A program made the position numbers and the translations under genes. Positions 1 to 8,472 of a stretch of DNA of 64,000 nt are shown here, piece by piece. Source of the stretch: Tatumella ptyseos (GTDB lineage Bacteria > Pseudomonadota > Gammaproteobacteria > Enterobacterales > Enterobacteriaceae); assembly GCF_030552895.1 (NCBI RefSeq), contig NZ_CP130649.1:2108001-2172000 (forward strand), read 5' to 3'. The stretch's first letter is position 1. Each line of letters starts with the position of its first letter. The notes below the pieces were generated by a model. That model had not been told where the DNA came from. It worked only from the letters and a program-made list of their open reading frames with translations, and did no database searches.

Positions 1-1
1 G

Positions 2-1075
2 TTGGTGATCGGCGAAGATTTCGAGCCTCAGCTGATCGAGAGTCGCAGAATGGGCTGCGTCAGCTTCAGTAAACTCTATTTCCCTGGGGGTAAAATCAGC
101 CACGATAATTTCCGCCGTGCCCGCTTAGCGGCCGCTCATAAACTTGAAACTCTTGCTTGTCAGTATCGACAAGCGGGTTGGCAAGTCGCGATGGGCGCGT
201 CGGGGAGTATCAAGGCTGCATGTGAAGTGTTGGCCGCTTTAGGCGAAAAAGAGAAAGTGATCACCCGCGATAGTCTCGCATTACTGTGGGACAAAATTAG
301 CGACTTTGAGTCGATGGATGAGCTCGAACTACCAGGACTTTCCGAGGATCGTAAATCGGTTTTTGTCCCAGGGTTGGCTATCCTTTGTGGTATTTTCGAC
401 GCGCTACAGATTAAAGAGCTGCTTTATTCCGACGGTGCACTACGCGAAGGGGTCCTTTATGAGATGGAAGGTCGTTTCCGCCATCAAGATATCCGCAAAC
501 GCACCGCACTCAGTTTAGCCGAACATTATGTGGTCGATCGCGATCAAGCTAAACAGGTATTAGAAACCACGCGTCTACTGCATCGTCAGTGGGAAAAACA
601 GAACCCAAAACTGGCCAATAAAGCCCTCACCGCTTTAGTAGAATGGGCCGCTATGCTGCATGAGGTCGGGTTAACGATTAACCATAGTGCGATGCAACGC
701 CACTCTGCTTATATTTTACAGCACTCAAATATGCCGGGCTTTAGCCAGCAACAGCAACTCTTGTTAGCCACTTTGGTCCGTTTCCATCGTAAGGGTATAA
801 AAATCGACGATGTCCCGCGCTTTACTGCCTTTAAGCGTAAGCAGTTCTTACCACTAATTTTCCTATTGCGTTTAGCCATTTTGTTGAATAACCAGCGTCA
901 AGCAACGACTCGCCCTGAAAAGCTGTTATTGCATACCGATGAAGGCCACTGGACACTCATCTTCCCGAAAGAGTATTTCAACCAAAATGCCCTAGTGCAG
1001 CTCGATTTAGAACGTGAACAACTTTATTGGTCGGACGTGACTGGCTGGCAGTTGAACTTGAGCGAAGAAAAATAA
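2..1075 (+). CDS. ppx: Exopolyphosphatase Ppx, C-terminal part (5' end outside window)
   Basis: Ppx hydrolyses terminal phosphates from inorganic polyphosphate in the cytoplasm. The 357 residues visible match the C-terminal two thirds of an enterobacterial Ppx, which is about 510 residues long. They include the end of the actin-like domain, with the GASGSIKA loop near residue 65, and then the all-helical HD-like region with the AAMLHEVGL stretch near residue 214. The reading frame is open to the window edge, so the apparent start at base 2 is not a real start. Family assignment is by recognised sequence; the missing N-terminus cannot be checked. It lies on the same strand as the methyltransferase gene that follows 20 bases later. 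Confidence 0.95.
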   Translation: MVIGEDFEPQLIESRRMGCVSFSKLYFPGGKISHDNFRRARLAAAHKLETLACQYRQAGWQVAMGASGSIKAACEVLAALGEKEKVITRDSLALLWDKISDFESMDELELPGLSEDRKSVFVPGLAILCGIFDALQIKELLYSDGALREGVLYEMEGRFRHQDIRKRTALSLAEHYVVDRDQAKQVLETTRLLHRQWEKQNPKLANKALTALVEWAAMLHEVGLTINHSAMQRHSAYILQHSNMPGFSQQQQLLLATLVRFHRKGIKIDDVPRFTAFKRKQFLPLIFLLRLAILLNNQRQATTRPEKLLLHTDEGHWTLIFPKEYFNQNALVQLDLEREQLYWSDVTGWQLNLSEEK

Positions 1076-1095
1076 CGCATAACGGTGAGGTCACT

Positions 1096-1704
1096 ATGAT
1101 AACAGCCCCCAATTCAGAGCACTCTCCGCTTCCTACAATGACGGCTCCCCACCCGGAAGTCGTTGCGTTAGTTCCCCGGCTAGTCGAGGGTGAGCTCTTG
1201 GACCTGGGCTGTGGGTACGGGCGGCATGCGTTATACCTACAGCAACAAGGATTCCCGGTCACCGCATGGGATAACGATCCACAAGCCGTACAACACTTAA
1301 CGCAATTAGCGAGCCAAGCCGCCTTAAGCGACCTAACGGCGACAGTGACCGACCTCAATCACCATCGGTTCAATGGCCGTTACCATGCGATTGTAGCGGT
1401 AGATACCTTAATGTATTTGGACCCCGCGACCATTGGCCAGTTAATTGCCGATATGCAGGCCGCTACCCTGAAGGGGGGCTACAATCTGATCGTCTGCGCG
1501 ATGCATGATGAGCACCTAACGAACCCTATCGCTTTTCCGTTTAGCTTTAGTTCGGGCGAGCTGAGCCATTATTATCGGCGTTGGCACATTGTTCATTATC
1601 ACGAACAGCTGACGACTTGGCAGCCATCAGACCCGCAAGCTGCGCCGCTCACCCTACGCTTTGCAACCTTATTGGCGCAAAAAATTTCAATTAAAGAGCT
1701 ATAA
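1096..1704 (+). CDS. tehB: TehB-like SAM-dependent methyltransferase
   Basis: Predicted cytosolic class I methyltransferase of 202 residues. The SAM-binding motif LDLGCGYGR lies near residue 35. The C-terminal half carries the TehB hallmarks GGYNLIV, a PFSFSSGELSHYY segment and LRFATLLA. In E. coli TehB contributes to tellurite resistance together with TehA, but no tehA is visible here, so the substrate is open. The ATG at 1096 is preferred over an upstream start at 1027 that would overlap ppx, because GGTGAGG lies five bases ahead of it. The gene follows ppx by 20 bases and could be cotranscribed with it. Its N-terminus differs from E. coli TehB. Confidence 0.85.
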   Translation: MITAPNSEHSPLPTMTAPHPEVVALVPRLVEGELLDLGCGYGRHALYLQQQGFPVTAWDNDPQAVQHLTQLASQAALSDLTATVTDLNHHRFNGRYHAIVAVDTLMYLDPATIGQLIADMQAATLKGGYNLIVCAMHDEHLTNPIAFPFSFSSGELSHYYRRWHIVHYHEQLTTWQPSDPQAAPLTLRFATLLAQKISIKEL

Positions 1705-1761
1705 TCTTTGCGGAGGTTTGTGAGCAAAACCCCTCCCTACGCTTATTATGGAAACTTATTG

Positions 1762-1944
1762 ATGAATAACTCTCCCTTAAGTCGTCAGAAAAAGAAAAGC
1801 GGATCCCTGGTTCGAATTGTCTTCTGGTTAAGTCTAGTATTACTGGTAGCACGACTCATTTGGGTCCTGCCAGCGGCGTTTGACCACCATCGTGCCAAAC
1901 AGGAGAGCACTGGAGCGGCTACTCAGGCTAAATCTACCCCCTAA
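1762..1944 (+). CDS. yfgG: YfgG-like small membrane protein (DUF2633)
   Basis: A 60-residue protein with a basic N-terminus (RQKKK), one transmembrane segment at about residues 17-36 (IVFWLSLVLLVARLIWVLP) and a polar tail rich in Ala, Gln and Thr. Length, topology and position beside ppx match E. coli YfgG of the DUF2633 family, whose function is poorly known. I use the ATG at 1762, with GGAA eight bases upstream, and not a start at 1708 that lacks a clear ribosome binding site. The symbol rests on topology and synteny more than on strong residue identity. Confidence 0.65.
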   Translation: MNNSPLSRQKKKSGSLVRIVFWLSLVLLVARLIWVLPAAFDHHRAKQESTGAATQAKSTP

Positions 1945-1996
1945 TTTATGACAGTAAGGACACCTTGGCCCTGCTGAGAATCACAAAGGATGTAAT

Positions 1997-3427
1997 ATGT
2001 CAGAAGTTTATAGCCAACTATTGGCCCAACGCCGCCAGAAAATTTTAGAGCTTGTGCTCAACAACCCTCTATTAGTTGATAGCCTGCTCGATCCTGAAAA
2101 AAAATTGAATGATTCCCAGGTTGAGCTCGTCGCGCAGCAGAAAAAACTGCTGGTCGACACCATTTTACTGCTCCACGCGGCAGATATCGCCGATATCTTG
2201 GAATCCATGCCAGAAGAAGCGCGTCAAGCTGTGTGGCAGATTATTCCTGTGGAGAACCGTGGGCGGATTTTAGTCGAGGCTTCCGAGACAGTATGGGAAA
2301 GCCTGATTGAGTGTATGAGCGATAAGCAGACACTCCAAGCTATCGCCCCCCTCGACCTTGATGATCAAGCATGGCTATCTCGTTTTTTATCTCGTGACCT
2401 CACCGGTAAATTATTGACGGGTCTGGAGCCAAAGCAGCGCGCGCGTATTTTACAGCTTATCGGTAAAGATCGCGGTGGCGTCGCGCAGGTGATGGACTTT
2501 AACATCATCACGGTACGGCCAAATGTTACGCTAGGTGTGGTACAGCGCTATTTGCGTCATCTGAAGAAAATTCATAACGGTACCGATAAAATCTTTATTA
2601 TCGATCACCAAAATCAGCTTCTTGGCGAGCTGCTCTTGACCGATATTCTGTTGCACACGCCTGCTGCACAAGTGTTAGATGTTATGAATCCTCATCCTGT
2701 TACCTTCCAACTGGATGAACAAGCTGAAAATGCTGCCAGCGCTTTCGAACGGTACAACCTCATTTCCGCAGCAGTGACTGATGGTGAAGGTAAATTGATT
2801 GGCCGGATTGCGATCGAAGATATTATCGACTTAGTCAACCAAGAGAATGAGAGCAATATCCGGAAGATGGGTGGGATACGCGAAGAAGAGGATGTGTTTG
2901 CCCCCGTCACCAAATCGGTTAGAAACCGTTGGGCGTGGTTAGCGCTCAACCTTTGTACCGCTTTTATCGCCTCACGCGTTATCGGATTATTTGAAAATAC
3001 CATTGCCCACCTTGTCGCGTTAGCTACCCTAATGCCTATCGTTGCGGGGATTGGCGGTAACACTGGTAACCAGACCATTACCATGATTGTTCGCGCCTTG
3101 GCCTTACATCAAATCGAACCAAGTAACTTCTCCTTTCTGTTTTTACGGGAGATTGGCGTTGCGCTGATTAACGGCATTCTCTGGGGCGGCGTGATGGGGG
3201 GGATTACTTACCTGATGTATCACAATCTGGCCCTCAGCGGTGTAATGATGCTGGCGATGGTACTTAACTTACTCCTTGCCGCCTTTATGGGAGTCATGAT
3301 CCCACTGATTATGACCAAACTTAAACGTGATCCCGCCATCGGATCTAGCGTACTGATTACCGCCACCACGGATACCGGCGGCTTCTTTATTTTCCTAGGA
3401 TTAGCCACGCTGTTCTTACTGCATTAA
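1997..3427 (+). CDS. mgtE: Magnesium transporter MgtE
   Basis: MgtE is a homodimeric, Mg2+-gated inner-membrane channel for magnesium. The 476 residues show the family order. An N-terminal helical domain runs to about residue 130, and two CBS domains span about 135-260 (IFIIDHQNQLLGELLL, then DGEGKLIGRIAIEDIIDLV). The C-terminal five-helix pore domain starts near residue 310 and contains the conserved PIVAGIGGNTGNQT signature. AAGGA lies ahead of the ATG. E. coli K-12 has no mgtE, so this gene argues against a close E. coli relative. No long leader is available for a magnesium riboswitch: only 52 bases separate it from the preceding gene. Confidence 0.96.
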   Translation: MSEVYSQLLAQRRQKILELVLNNPLLVDSLLDPEKKLNDSQVELVAQQKKLLVDTILLLHAADIADILESMPEEARQAVWQIIPVENRGRILVEASETVWESLIECMSDKQTLQAIAPLDLDDQAWLSRFLSRDLTGKLLTGLEPKQRARILQLIGKDRGGVAQVMDFNIITVRPNVTLGVVQRYLRHLKKIHNGTDKIFIIDHQNQLLGELLLTDILLHTPAAQVLDVMNPHPVTFQLDEQAENAASAFERYNLISAAVTDGEGKLIGRIAIEDIIDLVNQENESNIRKMGGIREEEDVFAPVTKSVRNRWAWLALNLCTAFIASRVIGLFENTIAHLVALATLMPIVAGIGGNTGNQTITMIVRALALHQIEPSNFSFLFLREIGVALINGILWGGVMGGITYLMYHNLALSGVMMLAMVLNLLLAAFMGVMIPLIMTKLKRDPAIGSSVLITATTDTGGFFIFLGLATLFLLH

Positions 3428-3435
3428 TCCCCTGT

Positions 3436-3465
3436 GGCACGGTTTGCGCCGTGCCCCCGCTTTTA
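3436..3465 (+). terminator. Probable terminator downstream of mgtE
   Basis: GGCACGG (3436-3442) pairs with CCGTGCC (3449-3455) across a six-base loop, nine bases after the mgtE stop. The following tract is only modestly T-rich, so termination may be weak. Confidence 0.5.
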
Positions 3466-3600
3466 GATTTTTATTCACTGAAAAATGGAACCGGTTTGTG
3501 ATTAGCCATCAGAACCATTACTCCGCTTAGCGGCAAAAATGTTTCAAAATTTAATTATTCAAATAAATGAATAATTAATCCAAATCAGGCCAACTAATCA

Positions 3601-3629
3601 TTGCCCCCCCACCAAAAAGGCTCTATATT
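3601..3629 (+). promoter_or_regulatory. Candidate promoter of dat-ddc
   Basis: TTGCCC (3601-3606) and TATATT (3624-3629) are separated by exactly 17 bases, a good sigma-70 arrangement. It predicts a transcript starting near 3636 with a leader of about 75 bases. It is the best promoter match in the intergenic region between mgtE and dat. Confidence 0.45.
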
Positions 3630-3670
3630 GGCCGCGCTTTTTTTAGCACACACTTTTAATTATTTAATTT

Positions 3671-3700
3671 AACCAATTGGGACTGAGCGCAGTCTTGGTT
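3671..3700 (+). promoter_or_regulatory. Leader hairpin just upstream of the dat ribosome binding site
   Basis: AACCAA (3671-3676) pairs with TTGGTT (3695-3700), and GACTG (3681-3685) with CAGTC (3690-3694), leaving TTGG as a bulge and AGCG as the loop. The hairpin ends three bases before GGGAGAG, the likely ribosome binding site of dat. It could tune translation or mRNA stability. Any regulatory role is inference. Confidence 0.4.
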
Positions 3701-3711
3701 GTGGGAGAGAT

Positions 3712-5100
3712 ATGATGACGGATAAGGTCCGTATTGAAACTTTAGATGCCACCTCTTTCAAGGGGAACAACGATCAATTCTTGGCGCGTCAAGCAGAGTT
3801 TGAATCGAATGTCAGAAGTTATCCACGCAAGTTGCCTTTAGCCATTGCTAAAGCGAACGGCGTCTGGATCACCGACGTTGAGAACAAAGATTATCTTGAC
3901 TGTCTGGCTGGAGCAGGAACTTTAGCATTAGGCCATAACCATCCTGATGTCCTGCAAAGCATCCAAAATGTTATAAGCAGCGGCTTACCGTTACACACTC
4001 TTGATCTAACGACTCCGTTAAAAGATCAATTCTCAGAATATCTCCTCTCTTTGCTCCCTCACCAGGGTAAAGATTATTGTCTGCAATTCACCGGGCCGAC
4101 CGGTGCAGATGCTGTCGAAGCTGCCCTCAAACTGGCGAAAAAGACCACGGGCAGAAACAGCGTCATCAGTTTTTCTGGCGGCTACCATGGTATGACCCAT
4201 GGTGCACTATCGGTTACCGGCAACCTCGGCCCGAAAGAAGCGACTAGCGGCATGATGACTGAAGTTCAGTTTATGCCTTACCCGCATCTTTATCGTTGCC
4301 CGCTGGGGATTGGCGGTCAAGCCGGTATCGATGCCTTAGGTTACTACTTCGAAAATCTGATTAACGATGTCGAAAGCGGTGTCCGTAAGCCAGCCGCGGT
4401 GATCTTAGAAGCCGTTCAAGGCGAAGGTGGCGTTAACCCAGCGCCAGTCGAGTGGCTACAACGCATTCGTAAGGTCACTCAAGAGCACGGTATTTTATTA
4501 ATTATCGATGAAGTACAAGCAGGTTTTGCTCGTACTGGCCGTTTCTTTGCGTTCGAGCATGCGGGAATCGAACCCGATATCATCGTAATGTCCAAAGCGG
4601 TTGGCGGTGGTTTACCTCTCGCCGTACTGGGTATTAAGAAAGAGTTTGATGCCTGGTCGCCGGGTCACCATAGCGGGACGTTCCGCGGCAACCAACTCGC
4701 GATGGCCACTGGCCTGACTACCCTGAAAATCTTGAAAGAACAAGATATTGCGGGTCAAGTCGCCGTTAAAGGTGAGTGGCTGAAAGCGCAATTGACCCAA
4801 CTACAAAAACGCTTCCCACAAATCGGTCATGTCCGTGGCTTAGGCTTAATGATTGGTATGGAAATTGTGAAACCACAAGAACCTACCGACCACTTAGGCT
4901 GCTACCCTGCTGACCCAGAGTTAGCGGTATTGCTGCAGAAGAAATGCTTCGAAGCGGGTCTGATTTTAGAACGTGGTGGACGCCATGGTTGCGTGTTACG
5001 TTTACTGCCATCACTACTGATCAGCCAAGTAGAACTGACCTTATTCCTCGAAAAATTCGAGCAAGCGCTGTTAAGCGCTGGCCTTCAACCTCAGGGATAA
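3712..5100 (+). CDS. dat: Diaminobutyrate--2-oxoglutarate transaminase (Dat)
   Basis: PLP-dependent class III aminotransferase that forms L-2,4-diaminobutyrate from aspartate semialdehyde with glutamate as amino donor. The 462 residues include [17 protein letters not shown] near residue 125, [13 protein letters not shown] near 265 and the PLP lysine in [15 protein letters not shown] near 295. A GGGAGAG ribosome binding site precedes the ATG pair at 3712/3715. The decarboxylase gene starts seven bases after its stop, so the two form one operon making 1,3-diaminopropane. This is the standard pairing in Acinetobacter and Enterobacter. Siderophore precursor supply is another known use of diaminobutyrate, but no siderophore synthetase is visible here. 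Confidence 0.93.
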   Translation: MMTDKVRIETLDATSFKGNNDQFLARQAEFESNVRSYPRKLPLAIAKANGVWITDVENKDYLDCLAGAGTLALGHNHPDVLQSIQNVISSGLPLHTLDLTTPLKDQFSEYLLSLLPHQGKDYCLQFTGPTGADAVEAALKLAKKTTGRNSVISFSGGYHGMTHGALSVTGNLGPKEATSGMMTEVQFMPYPHLYRCPLGIGGQAGIDALGYYFENLINDVESGVRKPAAVILEAVQGEGGVNPAPVEWLQRIRKVTQEHGILLIIDEVQAGFARTGRFFAFEHAGIEPDIIVMSKAVGGGLPLAVLGIKKEFDAWSPGHHSGTFRGNQLAMATGLTTLKILKEQDIAGQVAVKGEWLKAQLTQLQKRFPQIGHVRGLGLMIGMEIVKPQEPTDHLGCYPADPELAVLLQKKCFEAGLILERGGRHGCVLRLLPSLLISQVELTLFLEKFEQALLSAGLQPQG

Positions 5101-5107
5101 GACTACG

Positions 5108-6568
5108 ATGTCGACGACCAACACCATTCTGACGGGTTCACCTGAAAGCCTACAGGCTTATCAAGAAGTGATGACCCAGAGCCAACAAGCGGTCGCCGCT
5201 TGGTTGCAACAGCCAGAAATGTATCAAGGCAAATCTGTCGCAGAATTACGCGAGCGGATCGCCTTACAGTTCACGGCGGAAGGATTAGGGAATAAAGAAG
5301 CCATTGATCGTGCTGTCGAATATTTTTTAAAAGACAGCCTCGCCGTCCATCATCCACAGTGTGTGGCGCACTTACATTGCCCAAGTTTGGTGATTAGCCA
5401 AGCAGCGGAAGTGTTTATTAATGCGACAAACCAAAGTATGGACTCGTGGGATCAAAGCCCGTCGGCCACCATTATGGAAGTAAAACTAGTCGAATGGCTA
5501 CGCAGCCAAATCGGCTACCCGGCAGGTGATGCCGGGGTTTTCACCAGTGGTGGAACTCAGAGCAACATGATGGGACTGATGCTAGCGCGCGATGCATTTT
5601 TCGCCCGCCGTGGCCACTCAATCCAACAAGACGGTTTACCGAATAATCTGCGTAACTATAAAGTGTTCTGCTCTGAGCACGCACACTTCTCTGTGCAAAA
5701 AAATATGGCGCTAATGGGCCATGGTTACCAGTCAGTTGTGCAGATCAAAACTGATGAATATTCGCGTATTGATCTCAATGACCTCTTGGAAAAGCTCGCA
5801 ACTGCGAAAAGCCAAGGTGAAGAAGTCATGGCTATCGTTGCGACTGCGGGAACCACCGATGCAGGCGCTATCGATAACCTAACCGCTATCACCACCTTAG
5901 CGGCGGAGCAAGACATCTGGGTACACGTCGATGCAGCATGGGGCGGCGCCTTACTGCTTTCGGAGAAATATCGTCACTGGTTAGCCGGCTTAGAACAGGC
6001 TGACTCTGTTACCTTAGATTTCCATAAGCAATATTTCCAAACCATCAGTTGTGGCGCGTTCTTACTGAAAGATCCGAAGCACTACGAGTTAATGCGCTAT
6101 CAAGCAGCGTATCTCAATTCAGAGTTTGATGAAGCACAAGGCGTTCCTAACCTGGTGTCGAAATCATTGCAAACCACCCGCCGTTTCGATGCCTTGAAAC
6201 TGTGGATGGGACTCGAAGCGTTAGGACAAAAACAGTATGCCGCGATCATCGATAACGGTGTAAGCCTAGCGCAAGACGTTGCCGCCTATGTTGAGAGCAT
6301 GACCGAAGTAGAATTGGTGATGAAGCCTCAGCTGGCGAGTGTCCTGTTCCGTGTACGTCGTGAAGGCTTAGACGATCAGCAAATCGCGCTGTTCAATCAG
6401 AAGATTGGTGATGCACTGTTAGATTCAGGACGAGCGAATGTCGGTGTCACTGAACACCATGGTGTGACCTGTCTGAAACTGACCTTACTGAACCCTACCG
6501 TGACGTTAGACGATATTAAAACGCTATTAGCGTTAGTCTTGCAAACGGCAGAAACGCTGCAGTTGTAA
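5108..6568 (+). CDS. ddc: L-2,4-diaminobutyrate decarboxylase (Ddc)
   Basis: PLP-dependent group II decarboxylase that converts diaminobutyrate to 1,3-diaminopropane in the cytosol. Typical features in its 486 residues are FTSGGTQSNMMGLMLAR near residue 145, HVDAAWGGALL near 275 and the PLP lysine in TLDFHKQYF near 310. It follows dat by seven bases and both genes use the same codon style, which supports co-transcription and joint function. A clear rho-independent terminator follows 18 bases after its stop. No transporter or regulator specific to diaminopropane is adjacent. Confidence 0.94.
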   Translation: MSTTNTILTGSPESLQAYQEVMTQSQQAVAAWLQQPEMYQGKSVAELRERIALQFTAEGLGNKEAIDRAVEYFLKDSLAVHHPQCVAHLHCPSLVISQAAEVFINATNQSMDSWDQSPSATIMEVKLVEWLRSQIGYPAGDAGVFTSGGTQSNMMGLMLARDAFFARRGHSIQQDGLPNNLRNYKVFCSEHAHFSVQKNMALMGHGYQSVVQIKTDEYSRIDLNDLLEKLATAKSQGEEVMAIVATAGTTDAGAIDNLTAITTLAAEQDIWVHVDAAWGGALLLSEKYRHWLAGLEQADSVTLDFHKQYFQTISCGAFLLKDPKHYELMRYQAAYLNSEFDEAQGVPNLVSKSLQTTRRFDALKLWMGLEALGQKQYAAIIDNGVSLAQDVAAYVESMTEVELVMKPQLASVLFRVRREGLDDQQIALFNQKIGDALLDSGRANVGVTEHHGVTCLKLTLLNPTVTLDDIKTLLALVLQTAETLQL

Positions 6569-6586
6569 AAAAAGTCCCTTGTGGGT

Positions 6587-6623
6587 AATGCCAGTCAGTT
6601 GCTTAGCTGACTGGCATTTTTTT
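6587..6623 (+). terminator. Rho-independent terminator of dat-ddc
   Basis: AATGCCAGTCAG (6587-6598) and CTGACTGGCATT (6607-6618) form a perfect 12-bp stem with an eight-base loop, followed by a run of T to about 6623. Confidence 0.93.
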
Positions 6624-6692
6624 GTGCACTTTGGATACGGAAAAGGCCACTATTATTGGAAAGACGCTTTTCCTGCTTATCGGTGGTTTCAC

Positions 6693-6779
6693 TTACTCTC
6701 CCGCTGCCGCCCGGTAGTAGATAAAACCAGGATCGCCAAAACTAAGTCGCTTGAGTAAGGTGATGATTCCCCAAACCAT
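6693..6779 (-). CDS. Candidate 28-residue small protein behind a structured leader
   Basis: An open frame reads MVWGIITLLK at its start and ends FIYYRAAAGE, with a hydrophobic N-terminal half. I do not recognise it. The only purine-rich site (GGAG) is twelve bases upstream, which is long. A strong GC-rich inverted repeat and a possible pseudoknot lie just 5' of it. It could be a real small ORF, the tail of a decayed gene, or chance. Confidence 0.25.
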   Translation of the reverse strand: MVWGIITLLKRLSFGDPGFIYYRAAAGE

Positions 6780-6785
6780 GCTAAT

Positions 6786-6834
6786 CAGGTTCTCCCCGGC
6801 GTGATATTGAATTAGACAAGACCTGACGCCGGGG
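6786..6834 (-). promoter_or_regulatory. GC-rich inverted repeat with possible H-type pseudoknot
   Basis: On the minus strand CCCCGGCGT (6834-6826) pairs with ACGCCGGGG (6802-6794) over a 23-base loop. CAGGT inside that loop (6825-6821) can pair with ACCTG (6790-6786), which lies three bases beyond the stem. That geometry is an H-type pseudoknot. On the plus strand the same repeat is followed by only TTTT, so a simple terminator is possible too. Confidence 0.4.
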
Positions 6835-6883
6835 ATTTTACTCGTTAAGGAATGGGGGGCTTAAGGAAATCATAGCGGCGATA

Positions 6884-7208
6884 CTAAGAGTTGGCTTGTT
6901 CTTCAAAAAGCCTAAACCCGTCCTCGATGGTTGGAATGATCTCTACCAGCTCAAAGTAAGACTCTGTAATGAGTACCGAATCACGTAATCGCTCAATGGT
7001 AAAAATAAAATGACTGCATATCCTTAGCTTGGAACATCGCTACATCCGTACAGCGAGTTGTAAAAGCTTCTGCATCAAACATTCTTGATGTAACGTCGGT
7101 ATTGACGAGCACATCACTCAGTACTTTATCGGCAATCGCGTTGCGCTTATCTCTGCTCAGCCGCAACCAAGAAACAGTAGTCTTTAGTAGATCAAATACA
7201 GTAACCAT
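6884..7208 (-). pseudogene. Frameshifted unknown gene
   Basis: The frame from the ATG at 7208 (MVTVFDLLKTTVSWLRLSRD) stops at 6993 after 71 residues with an implausible tail. A shift of one base near 7020-7035 continues the protein as ICSHFIFTIERLRDSVLITE and then through EIIPTIEDGFRLFEEQANS to a stop at 6884-6886. The whole span is 325 bases, one more than a multiple of three. That fits a single-base insertion or two-base deletion. The composite would be about 108 residues. I do not recognise the family. A sequencing error is the alternative explanation. Confidence 0.5.
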
Positions 7209-7405
7209 TTTTTGGGCCTGTAGTTTTATTTTGAATACTGAAAGAACTATTAGGTTACTAAAAAGCCACCAACAATTCTGATACTAAATTGTTTCCTTTC
7301 CTAAGAAAATGTTCTGCTAACACACTTCGCTCGAAAGGGTATAAATTAAAATCTATTAAAATATTTACATTGATAACTGACTTAGTCTGATTAATTAGGA
7401 AAACT

Positions 7406-7912
7406 ATGAAGATAACGATACGTCACGAAAAACCCTCTGATATTTCTACCATAGCTGAATTGACTACTATTGCATTTTTGAATGCTGAGCATACCAGCCA
7501 TAAAGAGCAATATATCGTCTCTGCATTGCGTGACAATGATGCTCTCACTTTATCTTTAGTAGCTGAATTAAATGGTATGCTAGTTGGGCACGCCTCTATT
7601 TCTCCAGTTGTACTTGATAATAATGATTCTGGTTGGTACGGTTTAGCTCCCGTGTCAGTACTGCCTGACTACCAAAATCAGGGCGTGGGAACTAGTCTTA
7701 TCCAGCAAATACTTAGTGAGTTAAGAAATCTATCTGCTAAAGGATGTGTGGTATTGGGTGATCCAAACTATTATTCTCGCTTTGGATTCGAAGCCCAGCA
7801 TAAACTTACTTTAACAGATGTCCCTCAAGAGTACTTCCAAGCGATTGTTTTTCATGGTGAACTACCTCGTTCTATCGTTTATTTTAACGATGCATTTAAC
7901 GTTGAAGCGTAA
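7406..7912 (+). CDS. GNAT family N-acetyltransferase (YhbS-like)
   Basis: A 168-residue single-domain GNAT protein that would transfer an acetyl group from acetyl-CoA to an unknown amine. The acetyl-CoA binding motif is in VLPDYQNQGVGTSLIQQ near residue 92. The following LGDPNYYSRFGFE segment is typical of the YhbS subgroup. The gene is AT-richer than dat-ddc and stands alone, between a decayed gene and a non-coding stretch, which suggests acquisition by transfer. Start ATG at 7406 with AGGA ten bases upstream. Confidence 0.85.
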   Translation: MKITIRHEKPSDISTIAELTTIAFLNAEHTSHKEQYIVSALRDNDALTLSLVAELNGMLVGHASISPVVLDNNDSGWYGLAPVSVLPDYQNQGVGTSLIQQILSELRNLSAKGCVVLGDPNYYSRFGFEAQHKLTLTDVPQEYFQAIVFHGELPRSIVYFNDAFNVEA

Positions 7913-8404
7913 TACGACAGTAAATGATGATTAAATTAATGGCTTTTTCTTCAATCGACGAGTTTTTAATTAGAACCATAGAAAACCTAATATCCTCGTA
8001 CTGCGGATATAAAAATCCTTGGGCATCGACTAGCTTACTACTTTCATTATTAAAATTCTCTCAAACGGCCAAAAGTGTCACATCCCCACAAAAAAGGGAC
8101 CTCCAAATAAGGATTGTTTCGTGACATTAGCCGGATTCAGGGTTAGACCACTTTAGCAGTGCCACCCGCTAGTCTTCGCTAGAAATCCGATATTTTAGTA
8201 GTGATAAAAGCTTTAGACACTTTCCTTGTAAAGCGGGCCAACTTTTATTATTCGTCGATGGAGGTAGTCGGTGTAGAAGGAATTCAGACGTTGTCTATTA
8301 TCTATTAAGAAGGCATTAACTTTGATGCGGACGATGATGTTACCCGACCACCCTCCACCCTAATCGATATTGTCAGTAATAATAATCGCTCTATATCCAT
8401 TACA
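7913..8404. other. Intergenic stretch without a convincing gene
   Basis: A 66-codon frame begins at 7924 on the plus strand, but it has no ribosome binding site, no recognisable motif and unusual composition. I see no RNA gene or mobile element here. The stretch is probably degraded DNA between the acetyltransferase and the siderophore receptor. Confidence 0.5.
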
Positions 8405-8442
8405 TTTCTGAGGTATGACTGTGCTTCATCATACCTCAGAAA
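8405..8442. terminator. 14-bp perfect inverted repeat downstream of the TonB receptor
   Basis: TTTCTGAGGTATGA (8405-8418) and TCATACCTCAGAAA (8429-8442) flank a ten-base loop, 31 bases beyond the receptor stop. The stem is long enough to terminate transcription or protect the mRNA 3' end, but there is no proper T tract on either side. Confidence 0.5.
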
Positions 8443-8472
8443 GATGGCTAAACCGCCATAGGATGCTAGCTT

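Noticed and set aside
7924..8124. 66-codon frame on the plus strand after the acetyltransferase gene
   Set aside because: No ribosome binding site, no motif, and composition unlike a protein; likely chance.
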